A stretch of 12,713 nt of DNA, taken from positions 1-12,713 of the forward strand of contig CAYWXT010000165.1 of NCBI GenBank assembly GCA_964462125.1, in the 5' to 3' direction. This DNA is from JAWLFY01 sp964462125 (GTDB taxonomy: Bacteria > Planctomycetota > Planctomycetia > Pirellulales > Pirellulaceae). The translations under genes were made by a program, and so were the position numbers. The notes under the pieces were generated by a model that saw nothing but the letters and a program-made list of their open reading frames with translations, did no database searches and was not told where the DNA came from. Below are positions 1 through 6,993 of this stretch, piece by piece (the stretch's first letter is position 1; each line of letters begins with the position of its first letter).

Positions 1-550
1 CGATCGTTAGCCCCCCGACCGCCTGGACCGGAACCTCAACGGCGTCGACGACGTCGCGCAGCTCATCGAGCGGGTTCGGCATCGGCAGGCCGCGGGCGGC
101 GATCCCCCGGCGTTCGTCGTAACCGATGTGGTGGACGATGAAGTCACAGCCGAGTTCGGCCAGCCGCTTCGCCCCGTCGACGCGGGTGTGATAGCCGAGA
201 TTGTCTCCCATCACGGCGATTCCGTAATCCCGCCCGGCCTGAACCACACACTTGATCGTCTCCTCATGGGCCTGGGCCATGACAACGACGTGGGTCGCCC
301 CGGCACCGGCCATCATTTCGGCTTCGAGATAGCCGCCATCCATCGTCTTCAAATCGGCGACGATCGGCGTCTCGGGGAACCGTTCGCGGAGCGCCCGGAC
401 GCCGCGGAGTCCTTCGGCCAAGATCAACGGCGTGCCGGCTTCGAGCCAATCGACGCCGGCTCGCATCGCGATCTCGGCGGTCGACAGCGCCTCATCGATG
501 GTGGTCAGGTCGAGGGAGATCTGGACGATCGGTTTGATGGGGGGCTTCAT
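1..550 (-). CDS. 3-hexulose-6-phosphate synthase-like protein (OMP decarboxylase superfamily), partial
   Basis: Translating the minus strand from the ATG at 550-548 gives 183 residues with no stop before the window edge, so the C-terminus lies outside. The family is usually about 205-215 residues, so roughly 25-30 are missing. The metal and phosphate-handling motif of the HPS/KGPDC group is present: D14 in strand 1, E37-x-G-T-P, and D66-L-K-T-M-D71. HHIGYD (140-145) matches the HTGYD segment of HxlA proteins, and AVGGLT (177-182) is the phosphate-binding end. Family knowledge: HPS condenses formaldehyde with ribulose 5-phosphate in the cytoplasm. The 'DLKTMD' form and the GTPLI...EGLR segment favour HPS over 3-keto-L-gulonate-6-phosphate decarboxylase, though the substrate is not certain. 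No phosphohexuloisomerase gene is adjacent in the window. The gene is divergent from the next one. I see no strong Shine-Dalgarno upstream, and no alternative in-frame start nearby. Confidence 0.85.
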   Translation of the reverse strand, partial: MKPPIKPIVQISLDLTTIDEALSTAEIAMRAGVDWLEAGTPLILAEGLRGVRALRERFPETPIVADLKTMDGGYLEAEMMAGAGATHVVVMAQAHEETIKCVVQAGRDYGIAVMGDNLGYHTRVDGAKRLAELGCDFIVHHIGYDERRGIAARGLPMPNPLDELRDVVDAVEVPVQAVGGLTI

Positions 551-716
551 GGCGATGACACGAGAGGCAAAAGGGGTGGAGGGTGTGCGTCGCAGGGCCG
601 CGAGTATAACGCTTCGCGCTTTGATGGTCCCCTACCGATCGCCACTGACCCGTTCGATCCGTTACCTTGGGTTCGTGTTGATCCGCGGCCCCTGGCACAA
701 CGTGAGGAATGAAATC
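551..716. other. Divergent intergenic region
   Basis: These 166 bases separate two divergent starts and must contain the promoters of the HPS-like gene (leftward) and the quinoprotein-like gene (rightward). A TATACT hexamer on the minus strand (complement of 604-609) could be a -10 box for the leftward gene. No convincing -35 box accompanies it, so it is only a suggestion. Confidence 0.4.
704..708 (+). promoter_or_regulatory. Ribosome binding site deciding a GTG start
   Basis: GAGGA lies 8 nt upstream of a GTG at 717. This favours that GTG over the in-frame GTG at 702 and over the long in-frame extension back to 432, which would run antisense through the HPS-like gene. The hydrophobic signal segment then begins close to the new N-terminus, as expected. 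Confidence 0.6.
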
Positions 717-3617
717 GTGATCGGTCGTCTTCGGGGATTGCTTTGTCCCTTCACTTGGCTCCTGCCGGGTTGTCTTCTGTTGGGTTGTTCGGCAGCACGC
801 GCCGAGGATTGGCCGATGTGGCGTGCCGATGCGGAGCGCAGTGGCGAGTGGAGCGGCGAGTTGGCCGAGGAGCTGCAGCTGCAATGGGTGCGTTCCTACC
901 GGCCGCTTGAGCCAGCCTATCAAAACCGTCGATTGGACTTTGATGCCGGCTACGAGCCGGTGGTCAAGGACGGCACGCTGCTGGTCGCCTCCTCCCGTAA
1001 CGACCGGCTCACGGCGCTCGATGCGGCGACGGGCCAGGAACGGTGGCGGTTTTATGCCGAGGGCCCCATTCGTTTCGCTCCGGTGCTTTGGAAGGATCGG
1101 GTTTACGTCGGCGCCGACGATGGATGCGTCTACTGTCTGAACGTCGACACGGGCGAGCTGGCGTGGAAGTTTCGCGCGGTTCCCTCCAGGCGGAAGCTGA
1201 TCGGCAACGGCCGGCTGATTTCAACCTGGCCGGTTCGCGGCGGGCCGGTGATCGCCGACGACACGTTGTACTTTGCCGCCGGCGTGTGGTCGTTCGAGGG
1301 TGTGTTCGTCTATGCACTCGATGCCGACTCCGGCGATGTCGTCTGGGTCAACGACCGCAGTGGATTCATCTATGGCCAGCATCCCCACAATGCGGAGGCC
1401 TTCGGCGGACTGACCCCGCAGGGCTATCTGGTGGTCAACGACGACGAGCTGGTCGTGCCGTGCGGCACCGCCCTGCCGGCACGGTTCGATCGGGCCACCG
1501 GCGAACTCAAACACTTTGCGCTCCCCAGCCAAGGACGTCGCCCCGGCGGTTGGTTCACCAGCGCGGCGTCTCGAGCCAAGCGTCGGGGACAGACGCCGCC
1601 GGACGAGGTCTCCGCCGAGGAGGAAGAGTCGGGGCTGGTCTTCGATTCCGAGACCAACCGCGGCCGGCATGAAGGGGGCTGGTACCAGGGTCCCGGCCGC
1701 GCGAACGCTCGCAACCGCGTGGTGCTGGGAGAGCGACCCATTGACTTCGCCGAGGGCTATCCCGGCGTCGAGGGAACGGTGCACAGCGTTCTGGCGGCCG
1801 AGGGACGGCTGTTTGTCGTCACGCGCGAAGGGGAGATCTACTGCTTCGGGCCACAGGAGACCGAGCCCCGGCGTTATCCGTTGGAGGAGCCAGCAGGGCC
1901 GGCGCCGAAGGCGGAGCCAGCTCGGGATGCTGAAGACATCCTCGCCGCCAGCGGCGTGCGGTCGGGTTACGCCGTGCTGCTGGGCGCTGGAACCGACCAC
2001 GGCGACCAGATCGAATCGTTGGTGCGGCAGTCGGAGCTGCAGGTCATTGTCTTCGAGCCGGATGCCGAGCGATGCGCGCAGCTGCGCCAGCGGCTCGATG
2101 CGACGGACTTGCTGGGGACGCGGGTCGCGGTGCACGAGGAAGCGGCGGACCCGACCGACCTTCCGCCTTATGTGGCCAGCCTGGTTGTCTGCAGCGACCT
2201 GGAAGCGGCCGGGTGGCGCAGCGACGATGCGGCGCGGAAGGATTTCGTTGCGTCGTTGTATCAGACGCTACGTCCCTTTGGCGGTACCGCTTGCTTGGAC
2301 GCTGCCGGCCCCGGGCGATCGGCCGTGGAAGCAGTGCTGGAGCAAGCGGAATTGGAGGGGGCGAAATGGGATGCGGCGGACTCATTGGTGGTCCTTCGGC
2401 GCACCGGGCAGCTGCCAGGTTCGGTCAACTATACCGGTGGCTGGTCCAGCGCTGACGAGCGGGTCTCGGCGCCGCTGGGGGTGTTGTGGTTCGGCGATGA
2501 GCTGGCCCATTTCAAACGAGCCCCGCAGCCGATGATCTATGACGGTGTGATGGTTTCCTACGACAAGGACTGGCACGGCTGGGAGGAGGGTGCACGGCCG
2601 CCCTATTCCCTGATTCCGCCAACGTTCTCGGACATCTACACCGGTCGACTTCTGACCGCCGACGAGTTGGGATCGGCGGTCGGTTCGCCCCCTGCTCGCG
2701 ATTTGAGTGACGAGCAGCAGCAGCAGTATCGGCCGCCGACGCAGACTGACGACTGGAAGCCGGAAACGCCGGTCATTGGCCGCCGAATCAACCCGCTGAC
2801 CGGAGAGTCGGAACCGCGCGTGATCCCCAAGAGCTACGGCTGTGACGGCGGCGTCGATTACGGCCACCTCTATACGCTCCGTTCCGGCACGGCGGCTTTT
2901 TATGATAAACGGCTGGAAAGCGGCACGGTCCATATCAGCGGCCCCCGCTCGGGCTGCACCAACAGCATCATTCCTGCCGGAGGCATCCTCAACGTCCCCT
3001 ACTTCTTTGCCGGCTGTTCTTGCAGCTACCCGTTGCCGGTCGGGCTGGCCCTGGTGTCGGTGCCGCCCGAGCGGGAACAGTGGGCCGTTTGGGGCGAGAG
3101 CCAACCGGAGTCGATTCAGCGGGTCGGCATCAACTTTGGGGCACCGGGGGCGCGGATGACCGAGGCGGGGACCCTTTGGTTGGAGCATCCGCAGGCGGGC
3201 GGTCCCGCACCCGAGTTGCGGTTGACCACCGAACCGGAAACGGCGGCCGATTACTATCGGCACTCGCTGTGGATCGAAGGGGGCCGCGGCTGGCCATGGG
3301 TCGCTGCCTCAGGGATCGAGGGGGTGAGGACAGTATCGCTCGAGGGCCTCCAACCGGCCGACTACACGGTGCGGCTCTACTTCGCCGAACCCGAAACGGC
3401 GCGTTCCCCGGGCGAACGCCGCTTCCATGTCGCGATCGGAGGCCAGCAGCGACTGGAGAGCTTTGACATCGTCGACGAAGCGGGAGGCGCGATGCGAAGT
3501 GTGGTGAAGGAATTTTCTGGTGTCCCGCTCGATGGCCGAATGGAGCTGGAGTTGACTCCCGTCACCGGCAAGCCGCTCCTGAGCGGTATCGAGCTGATCG
3601 CCGAAGACTCCAAATAA
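717..3617 (+). CDS. Secreted PQQ-type beta-propeller protein with inserted methyltransferase-like module
   Basis: Starting at the GTG at 717, the protein is 966 residues. Residues 8-29 form an export signal. It can be read as signal peptidase I cleavage after ARA29, or as a lipobox LLGC ending at C24; the following EDWPMWR resembles the mature start of planctomycete quinoproteins. PQQ-like blades with the A/D-x-D-x-x-T-G-x-x-x-W pattern are clear at about 84-112, 125-152 and 180-210, with another at 361-378. Residues about 403-560 resemble a Rossmann methyltransferase: a glycine-rich loop LLGAGTDHGD (421-430), then VFEPD (445-449) at the end of strand 2, and a later TLRPFGG. The loop is not canonical, so catalysis is doubtful. 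The C-terminal half has conserved cysteines (YGC709, SGC747, GC767SC769) and a malectin-like carbohydrate-binding region at about 850-962. Its substrate is unknown, and whether it binds PQQ cannot be told from sequence. It converges on the hydrolase gene. The last codons and the stop are duplicated just downstream. Confidence 0.85.
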   Translation: MIGRLRGLLCPFTWLLPGCLLLGCSAARAEDWPMWRADAERSGEWSGELAEELQLQWVRSYRPLEPAYQNRRLDFDAGYEPVVKDGTLLVASSRNDRLTALDAATGQERWRFYAEGPIRFAPVLWKDRVYVGADDGCVYCLNVDTGELAWKFRAVPSRRKLIGNGRLISTWPVRGGPVIADDTLYFAAGVWSFEGVFVYALDADSGDVVWVNDRSGFIYGQHPHNAEAFGGLTPQGYLVVNDDELVVPCGTALPARFDRATGELKHFALPSQGRRPGGWFTSAASRAKRRGQTPPDEVSAEEEESGLVFDSETNRGRHEGGWYQGPGRANARNRVVLGERPIDFAEGYPGVEGTVHSVLAAEGRLFVVTREGEIYCFGPQETEPRRYPLEEPAGPAPKAEPARDAEDILAASGVRSGYAVLLGAGTDHGDQIESLVRQSELQVIVFEPDAERCAQLRQRLDATDLLGTRVAVHEEAADPTDLPPYVASLVVCSDLEAAGWRSDDAARKDFVASLYQTLRPFGGTACLDAAGPGRSAVEAVLEQAELEGAKWDAADSLVVLRRTGQLPGSVNYTGGWSSADERVSAPLGVLWFGDELAHFKRAPQPMIYDGVMVSYDKDWHGWEEGARPPYSLIPPTFSDIYTGRLLTADELGSAVGSPPARDLSDEQQQQYRPPTQTDDWKPETPVIGRRINPLTGESEPRVIPKSYGCDGGVDYGHLYTLRSGTAAFYDKRLESGTVHISGPRSGCTNSIIPAGGILNVPYFFAGCSCSYPLPVGLALVSVPPEREQWAVWGESQPESIQRVGINFGAPGARMTEAGTLWLEHPQAGGPAPELRLTTEPETAADYYRHSLWIEGGRGWPWVAASGIEGVRTVSLEGLQPADYTVRLYFAEPETARSPGERRFHVAIGGQQRLESFDIVDEAGGAMRSVVKEFSGVPLDGRMELELTPVTGKPLLSGIELIAEDSK

Positions 3618-3638
3618 GGCCGAAGACTCCAAATAAGG
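3601..3638. repeat. Perfect 19-bp tandem duplication over a stop codon
   Basis: The unit CCGAAGACTCCAAATAAGG occurs at 3601-3619 and is repeated without change at 3620-3638; the base before each copy is also identical. The first copy encodes the last residues and TAA stop of the quinoprotein-like gene. The second copy is untranslated. Identity of the copies points to a recent slippage or repair event. Confidence 0.95.
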
Positions 3639-3643
3639 ATCGT

Positions 3644-3729
3644 GCGGGAAAAAATGGTTCGGCACCTTTTGCGAGGGACTCGCCCCTCCGGGTGCTTTGC
3701 ACAAACAGTACCGGACAATTTTTTCCCGC
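3644..3729. repeat. Intergenic palindromic element (REP/MITE-like) between convergent genes
   Basis: Two 22-nt arms, 3644-3665 and 3708-3729, are inverted copies. The outer 12 bases (GCGGGAAAAAAT and its complement) match perfectly, and the inner 10 carry three mismatches. The 42-nt centre holds two small hairpins: GCGAG-GGA-CTCGC at 3671-3683 and GTGC-TTT-GCAC at 3692-3702. The whole could fold as a branched structure. Its position between two converging genes would suit a bidirectional transcript end or processing site. However, the A and T runs sit inside the stem instead of after it, so it is not a textbook intrinsic terminator. It contains no transposase. Confidence 0.7.
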
Positions 3730-3766
3730 TCAGGGCGTCCTCCCTCCCGCGACACGGAGACGAAAC

Positions 3767-4642
3767 TCATTCGATCAGCATGCGGTCACGGAGCCAGCGC
3801 TCGCAGCGTTGGGGCCAGGTGCTGACCGCCGCCTCGCCACGGCCGAGGCCATAGCCGTGGCCACCGTTTGGATAGACGTGCAATTCGACCGGTACATCGT
3901 GCTCGCGTAATGCCATTGTGTAAACGAGCGAGCTGAGCGCGTGCCCATCGTCGGCGGTGACCGTCAAAAAGGCCGGCGGCGTGTCCTCCCCGACCGTGAT
4001 CTCCTCGCTCTTTTCCTGATCGCTCTTGGTGGGCGTGATGTAGGCGGGGTAGATCAAGACGGTGAAGTCGGGGCGACAGGATATCTCGTCCGCCTCGTCG
4101 ATCGGCTCATAAGCCCGTTGATCAAATCGGGTCGAGGTCGTGGCCGCCAGATGCCCGCCAGCGGAGAACCCAAGGATGCCGATGCGGTCGGGGTTGAGAT
4201 CCCATTGCTCGGCACGGGAACGGAGCAAGCTGACAGCGCGTTGGGCATCTTGAAGCGGCGGAATCCAGTATGGCTGGTCCTGGGCGCGCGGCACGCGGTA
4301 CTGCAGGACGAACGCTGTCACGCCGAGACCGTTGAGCCATTCGCCGACGGCATACCCTTCGTGCTCGACAGCGAGGACCGAATAGCCGCCGCCGGGACAG
4401 ACAACCACGCTCGTGCCGTTGGCCTTCTCCTCCGGCGGCCGCATGATCGTCAGCGTCGGATGCACCACCCGGGAGGCGTGACCGTTGTCCTTGTATTGAT
4501 GCTCAAGCTTCACGTCCTCGGCGACACCCGGCGCTCGATCCGGCCACACCGAAACCACTTCGCCGTGCTCATCGGCCCGTGCCGGGATGGTGGTCATCAG
4601 ACAGAACGCGAAGAGCGTGGCAAGTCTCTTGGGTCGCTTCAT
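3767..4642 (-). CDS. Secreted alpha/beta-hydrolase, acetyl-xylan-esterase-like
   Basis: A 291-residue protein with a signal peptide (basic KRPKR, hydrophobic core to about 18, likely cleavage after ARA23). The fold's catalytic elements are all visible: the oxyanion segment CPGGGY (82-87), nucleophile elbow GFSAGG with S160, an acid in TADDGH (D231 or D232), and H262 in NGGHGYG. This arrangement matches the small secreted esterase/lipase group related to BD-FAE and planctomycete xylan-esterase-like proteins. Those hydrolyse ester groups on polysaccharides or other small esters; the real substrate is unknown. The start is supported by GGAG (complement of 4649-4652), 6 nt before the ATG. It lies 211 nt downstream of the sialidase-like gene on the same strand, so co-transcription is possible but not shown. 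Length is typical for the family. Confidence 0.9.
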   Translation of the reverse strand: MKRPKRLATLFAFCLMTTIPARADEHGEVVSVWPDRAPGVAEDVKLEHQYKDNGHASRVVHPTLTIMRPPEEKANGTSVVVCPGGGYSVLAVEHEGYAVGEWLNGLGVTAFVLQYRVPRAQDQPYWIPPLQDAQRAVSLLRSRAEQWDLNPDRIGILGFSAGGHLAATTSTRFDQRAYEPIDEADEISCRPDFTVLIYPAYITPTKSDQEKSEEITVGEDTPPAFLTVTADDGHALSSLVYTMALREHDVPVELHVYPNGGHGYGLGRGEAAVSTWPQRCERWLRDRMLIE

Positions 4643-4853
4643 GACGGGCTCCGAAAGGGCTATCGAAAATGAATCGTTCGATCATCGCCGCCCAATATAA
4701 TCCCATCGCGGTCCTTGCGGAGAGTTTCGTGCGTCCGCTCACTCATCGCGCTCGGCACTTGTATCAGGCCACAGATGTTTCGCCGTTGGCTTTGAACATG
4801 GTGATGTTGTCCGCGCGCTGATTGCAACTCATCTCGATAGCAGTCCACGTCCC
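4643..4853. other. Intergenic region between hydrolase and sialidase-like genes
   Basis: These 211 bases lie between two genes on the minus strand. The only open reading of note is a 28-codon one at 4660-4746 (minus), charged and without a convincing ribosome site; I do not call it a gene. An AT-rich spot at about 4694-4701 could be part of a promoter for the hydrolase gene, but no paired -35 box is evident. Confidence 0.35.
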
Positions 4854-6782
4854 TCAATTTCCCAACGTCACTTCGGTCATCCATAGAGCGCAGGGGCCGC
4901 GGCTTTGGCCGTGGTAGTAGTGCAGTTGCCATTGGTTGCCGCCGAGGTGCAGCAGCCAGGGGTAGCCGAAGTCGGTGTGCGGGTCGCCTTTGACTCGGGG
5001 GAACTCCAACAGCACCCGCTCCCGGTTCCACTGCAGCGTCGAGGCGTCGCCTCGCCAGAGCCAGACTCGGCCAGGGGTATTGCCGGGGACGGCGCGCTCG
5101 GTGGTGAGCACCAAGATTTCGCCTGGCTTTTCGGGGTTCTCGACCGCGAACGGCGCAGCAAGCCGGGCGGCATCGGGATCGGCGGCGTCGAGCTGTGACC
5201 ATTCGGTCGACCAGCTCTGGCCGCCATCGTCGGCCACCCCGAGGGCTAAGTTGCCACTGTGGCTGTAATCGAGCTGGGGGCCGAACTCGCGCAGGACCTT
5301 CGGCGGGGAGAATGTTTGGCCACCATCGGTGGACCGCGACACGGCGGGACTGCCCCCGCCGTGGCTTCCATGGAAGGTGCCCGCGAGGTAGGCCAGGATC
5401 ACATTACCTGCCGGCGTGCGAATCACCTTGTTCCAAGAGAGGTGGGCGAAACGGGGGTCGTCGGGAGGCTGGACAGCGATGCAGACTTCGTTTCCCTCGG
5501 TGTTCCGCGCGACCCAGGCCGGAAGCGAGGCCGATCCGTTGGCTGGTTCATTCGTTCTTTGTTCTTCGCTCTTCGTTCTTCGATCGGATGTGTCGGCGGT
5601 GTCGGGCGTGGTAGGGGCGGTGGGAGTTGCCCACGCCGGTACCTCGCCGTCACCGGTCGTCTCGCCTTCGAGCAACCAGCTGAGATTGAATCGTGCGACC
5701 TGGGCTGCCCCGTGAGGGCCACCTTCGAACAACAGGTAGATCCATCCTTCGCTCGGCGTGCCGTGGCGGCCAGCGGCGAGCGAGGAGTAGGCACTGTTGC
5801 CGTCGTAGACGAGGCGTTTGACCGGCCAGGTTTGTCCCCCATCGAAGCTGGCCCAAACCGTGGCCCGTTCCCGTTTGGGGTTGGGCGTGTCGATGTTGCT
5901 GAAGATCAAAACATTGCGTCCTTCCACGGGCAGGCGGGTCAAGCCGCCCATGCAGCCGTAGGAGTTGTCTTGCCGGCCGTCGGGAAGTGTCTCGATGATC
6001 TCCCAGTCGGTCCAGCTCTGGCCGCCGTCGTTGCTGGAGGCTTGTCGCCGCCGCGTGTTCTGGGGACGTTGGTCCCAGTGGACGCGGGAGTTGTAGACGA
6101 TTCGTCCGTCGGAGAGTTCGGCCACCGCGGCTTCGCCGGTCCCCTTTTCAGGGAACGGTTCGCTGGTGTTCCAGGTCTGGCCACCGTCGTCACTGTAGTT
6201 GGCGCCCGTCGTGTGTTCCGGCCAGAGTTCCCGTTCGTTGGCCCCGGCGTAGTCACGCGTGGTGCGCAGCAGCCGCCCGGCGTGCTCACCATGGCGGAGT
6301 GTGATACCGCTTTCGTTCATGTGCATCGACGGTACGTTGCCGCGTTGGTCGGGATGGATCGTCACCTCTTCAGGCAACCAACTCTTGCCGTCATCGCGGC
6401 TGCGGTAAACCGTCAGCGGCGCCGGGGGGTGGTGGGCTTCGACGAATACCAGAATGTCGCCGCTGGTTTCGTCCACCAGTGTGCCGCCTCCTTGGAATCC
6501 GGATTCGGCGATGGTGATTTCCTCGCCCCAGGTCGATCCACCGTCTTCGCTGCGGCGGGCCCGCACGTGCTGGTTGCCCCAGGTCGCCAGCAGTGTCCCC
6601 TTCATCGTGACCACGATGTTTGGGAACCGCTCGTCGTCAAAGACCGTCTGCATCTTCAGCGACGGTTCGCCCAGGAAAGGGTCCAGGCGGCCTTCAACCA
6701 CCTCGGCGATAACCGCCGACGAGGTAAAAACGAGAGCGGCAAGCACCGCGAACGACAACCGACAACGGGTGGAGAGATTCAT
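4854..6782 (-). CDS. Secreted sialidase-like (BNR/Asp-box) protein with two propeller modules
   Basis: From the ATG at 6782 the protein is 642 residues; a TTG at 6800 would add six but has no better ribosome site, and the signal peptide (1-26, ending AVIA) fits the ATG. Residues about 35-375 form an Asp-box propeller of the exo-sialidase type. It has five S-x-D-x-G-x-x-W boxes (78, 128, 197, 250, 312), an R52-F-P motif equivalent to the sialidase RIP arginine, E217 in GEAAVAEL, R233, and Y332 in SAYSSLA. These match the arginine, glutamate and tyrosine positions of GH33-like enzymes. A polar, Thr/Pro/Glu-rich linker (376-426) leads to a second module (427-642). That module has two more boxes (484, 517) but only about 215 residues, too short for a complete six-bladed propeller. 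Family knowledge suggests hydrolysis of terminal sialic acid or a related sugar outside the cytoplasm; the substrate is unproven. It is divergent from the sigma-factor gene. Confidence 0.85.
   Translation of the reverse strand: MNLSTRCRLSFAVLAALVFTSSAVIAEVVEGRLDPFLGEPSLKMQTVFDDERFPNIVVTMKGTLLATWGNQHVRARRSEDGGSTWGEEITIAESGFQGGGTLVDETSGDILVFVEAHHPPAPLTVYRSRDDGKSWLPEEVTIHPDQRGNVPSMHMNESGITLRHGEHAGRLLRTTRDYAGANERELWPEHTTGANYSDDGGQTWNTSEPFPEKGTGEAAVAELSDGRIVYNSRVHWDQRPQNTRRRQASSNDGGQSWTDWEIIETLPDGRQDNSYGCMGGLTRLPVEGRNVLIFSNIDTPNPKRERATVWASFDGGQTWPVKRLVYDGNSAYSSLAAGRHGTPSEGWIYLLFEGGPHGAAQVARFNLSWLLEGETTGDGEVPAWATPTAPTTPDTADTSDRRTKSEEQRTNEPANGSASLPAWVARNTEGNEVCIAVQPPDDPRFAHLSWNKVIRTPAGNVILAYLAGTFHGSHGGGSPAVSRSTDGGQTFSPPKVLREFGPQLDYSHSGNLALGVADDGGQSWSTEWSQLDAADPDAARLAAPFAVENPEKPGEILVLTTERAVPGNTPGRVWLWRGDASTLQWNRERVLLEFPRVKGDPHTDFGYPWLLHLGGNQWQLHYYHGQSRGPCALWMTEVTLGN
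5551..5582. repeat. Heptanucleotide tandem repeat (TTCGTTC) inside the sialidase-like gene
   Basis: Read on the plus strand, the tract is TTCGTTC, TTTGTTC, TTCGCTC, TTCGTTC, TTCG: about 4.6 copies of a 7-bp unit with two substitutions. It encodes residues 401-411 of the linker between the two propeller modules. Because 7 is not a multiple of 3, gain or loss of one unit would shift the reading frame. Confidence 0.85.
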
Positions 6783-6993
6783 GAGCGGGATCAATGGCAA
6801 GGTGGGTACAGGATAAGGTGGGTCGAAGATGTGGAGGCACTAATCTACCACACCGCCCTTGGGTTCGGCTTTCCGGTCGCCTGGGATACGGAAGTTGGGC
6901 CCCTGCCGATCGGCGGGATCCGCGAACTCGGCGAGTTTGCTTGCATGCGGGTGCCGCTGCGACTAAACAATGAAGGAGGGAGGCAGATCTGGC
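6783..6993. promoter_or_regulatory. Divergent intergenic region with a GC-rich dyad at 6902-6917
   Basis: These 211 bases hold the promoters of the sialidase-like gene (leftward) and the sigma/kinase operon (rightward). The 16-bp dyad CCTGCCGATCGGCGGG at 6902-6917 is symmetrical except for one T/G pair and lies 76 nt before the sigma start. It might be an operator, but short dyads arise by chance in GC-rich DNA. I could not identify a confident ECF-type -35/-10 pair. Confidence 0.3.
6973..6983 (+). promoter_or_regulatory. Purine-rich ribosome binding site of the sigma-factor gene
   Basis: AAGGAGGGAGG lies 10 nt before the ATG at 6994 and overlaps the start of an upstream in-frame ATG at 6970. 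That upstream ATG would place the ribosome site inside the coding sequence, so 6994 is preferred. Confidence 0.7.

Noticed and set aside
128..712. 194-codon plus-strand open frame
   Set aside because: Antisense to the HPS-like gene, which has family motifs on the minus strand.
432..716. N-terminal extension of the quinoprotein-like frame to an ATG at 432
   Set aside because: It would overlap the HPS-like gene antisense and place the signal peptide about 100 residues inside. The GTG at 717 has a well-spaced ribosome site.
3642..3910. Small open frames across the convergent intergenic region
   Set aside because: They translate the palindromic element and the antisense of the hydrolase C-terminus; no ribosome site or family similarity.
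4660..4746. 28-codon minus-strand open frame in the hydrolase/sialidase gap
   Set aside because: No ribosome binding site, no recognisable family, and too short to separate from chance. Conservation in relatives would revive it.
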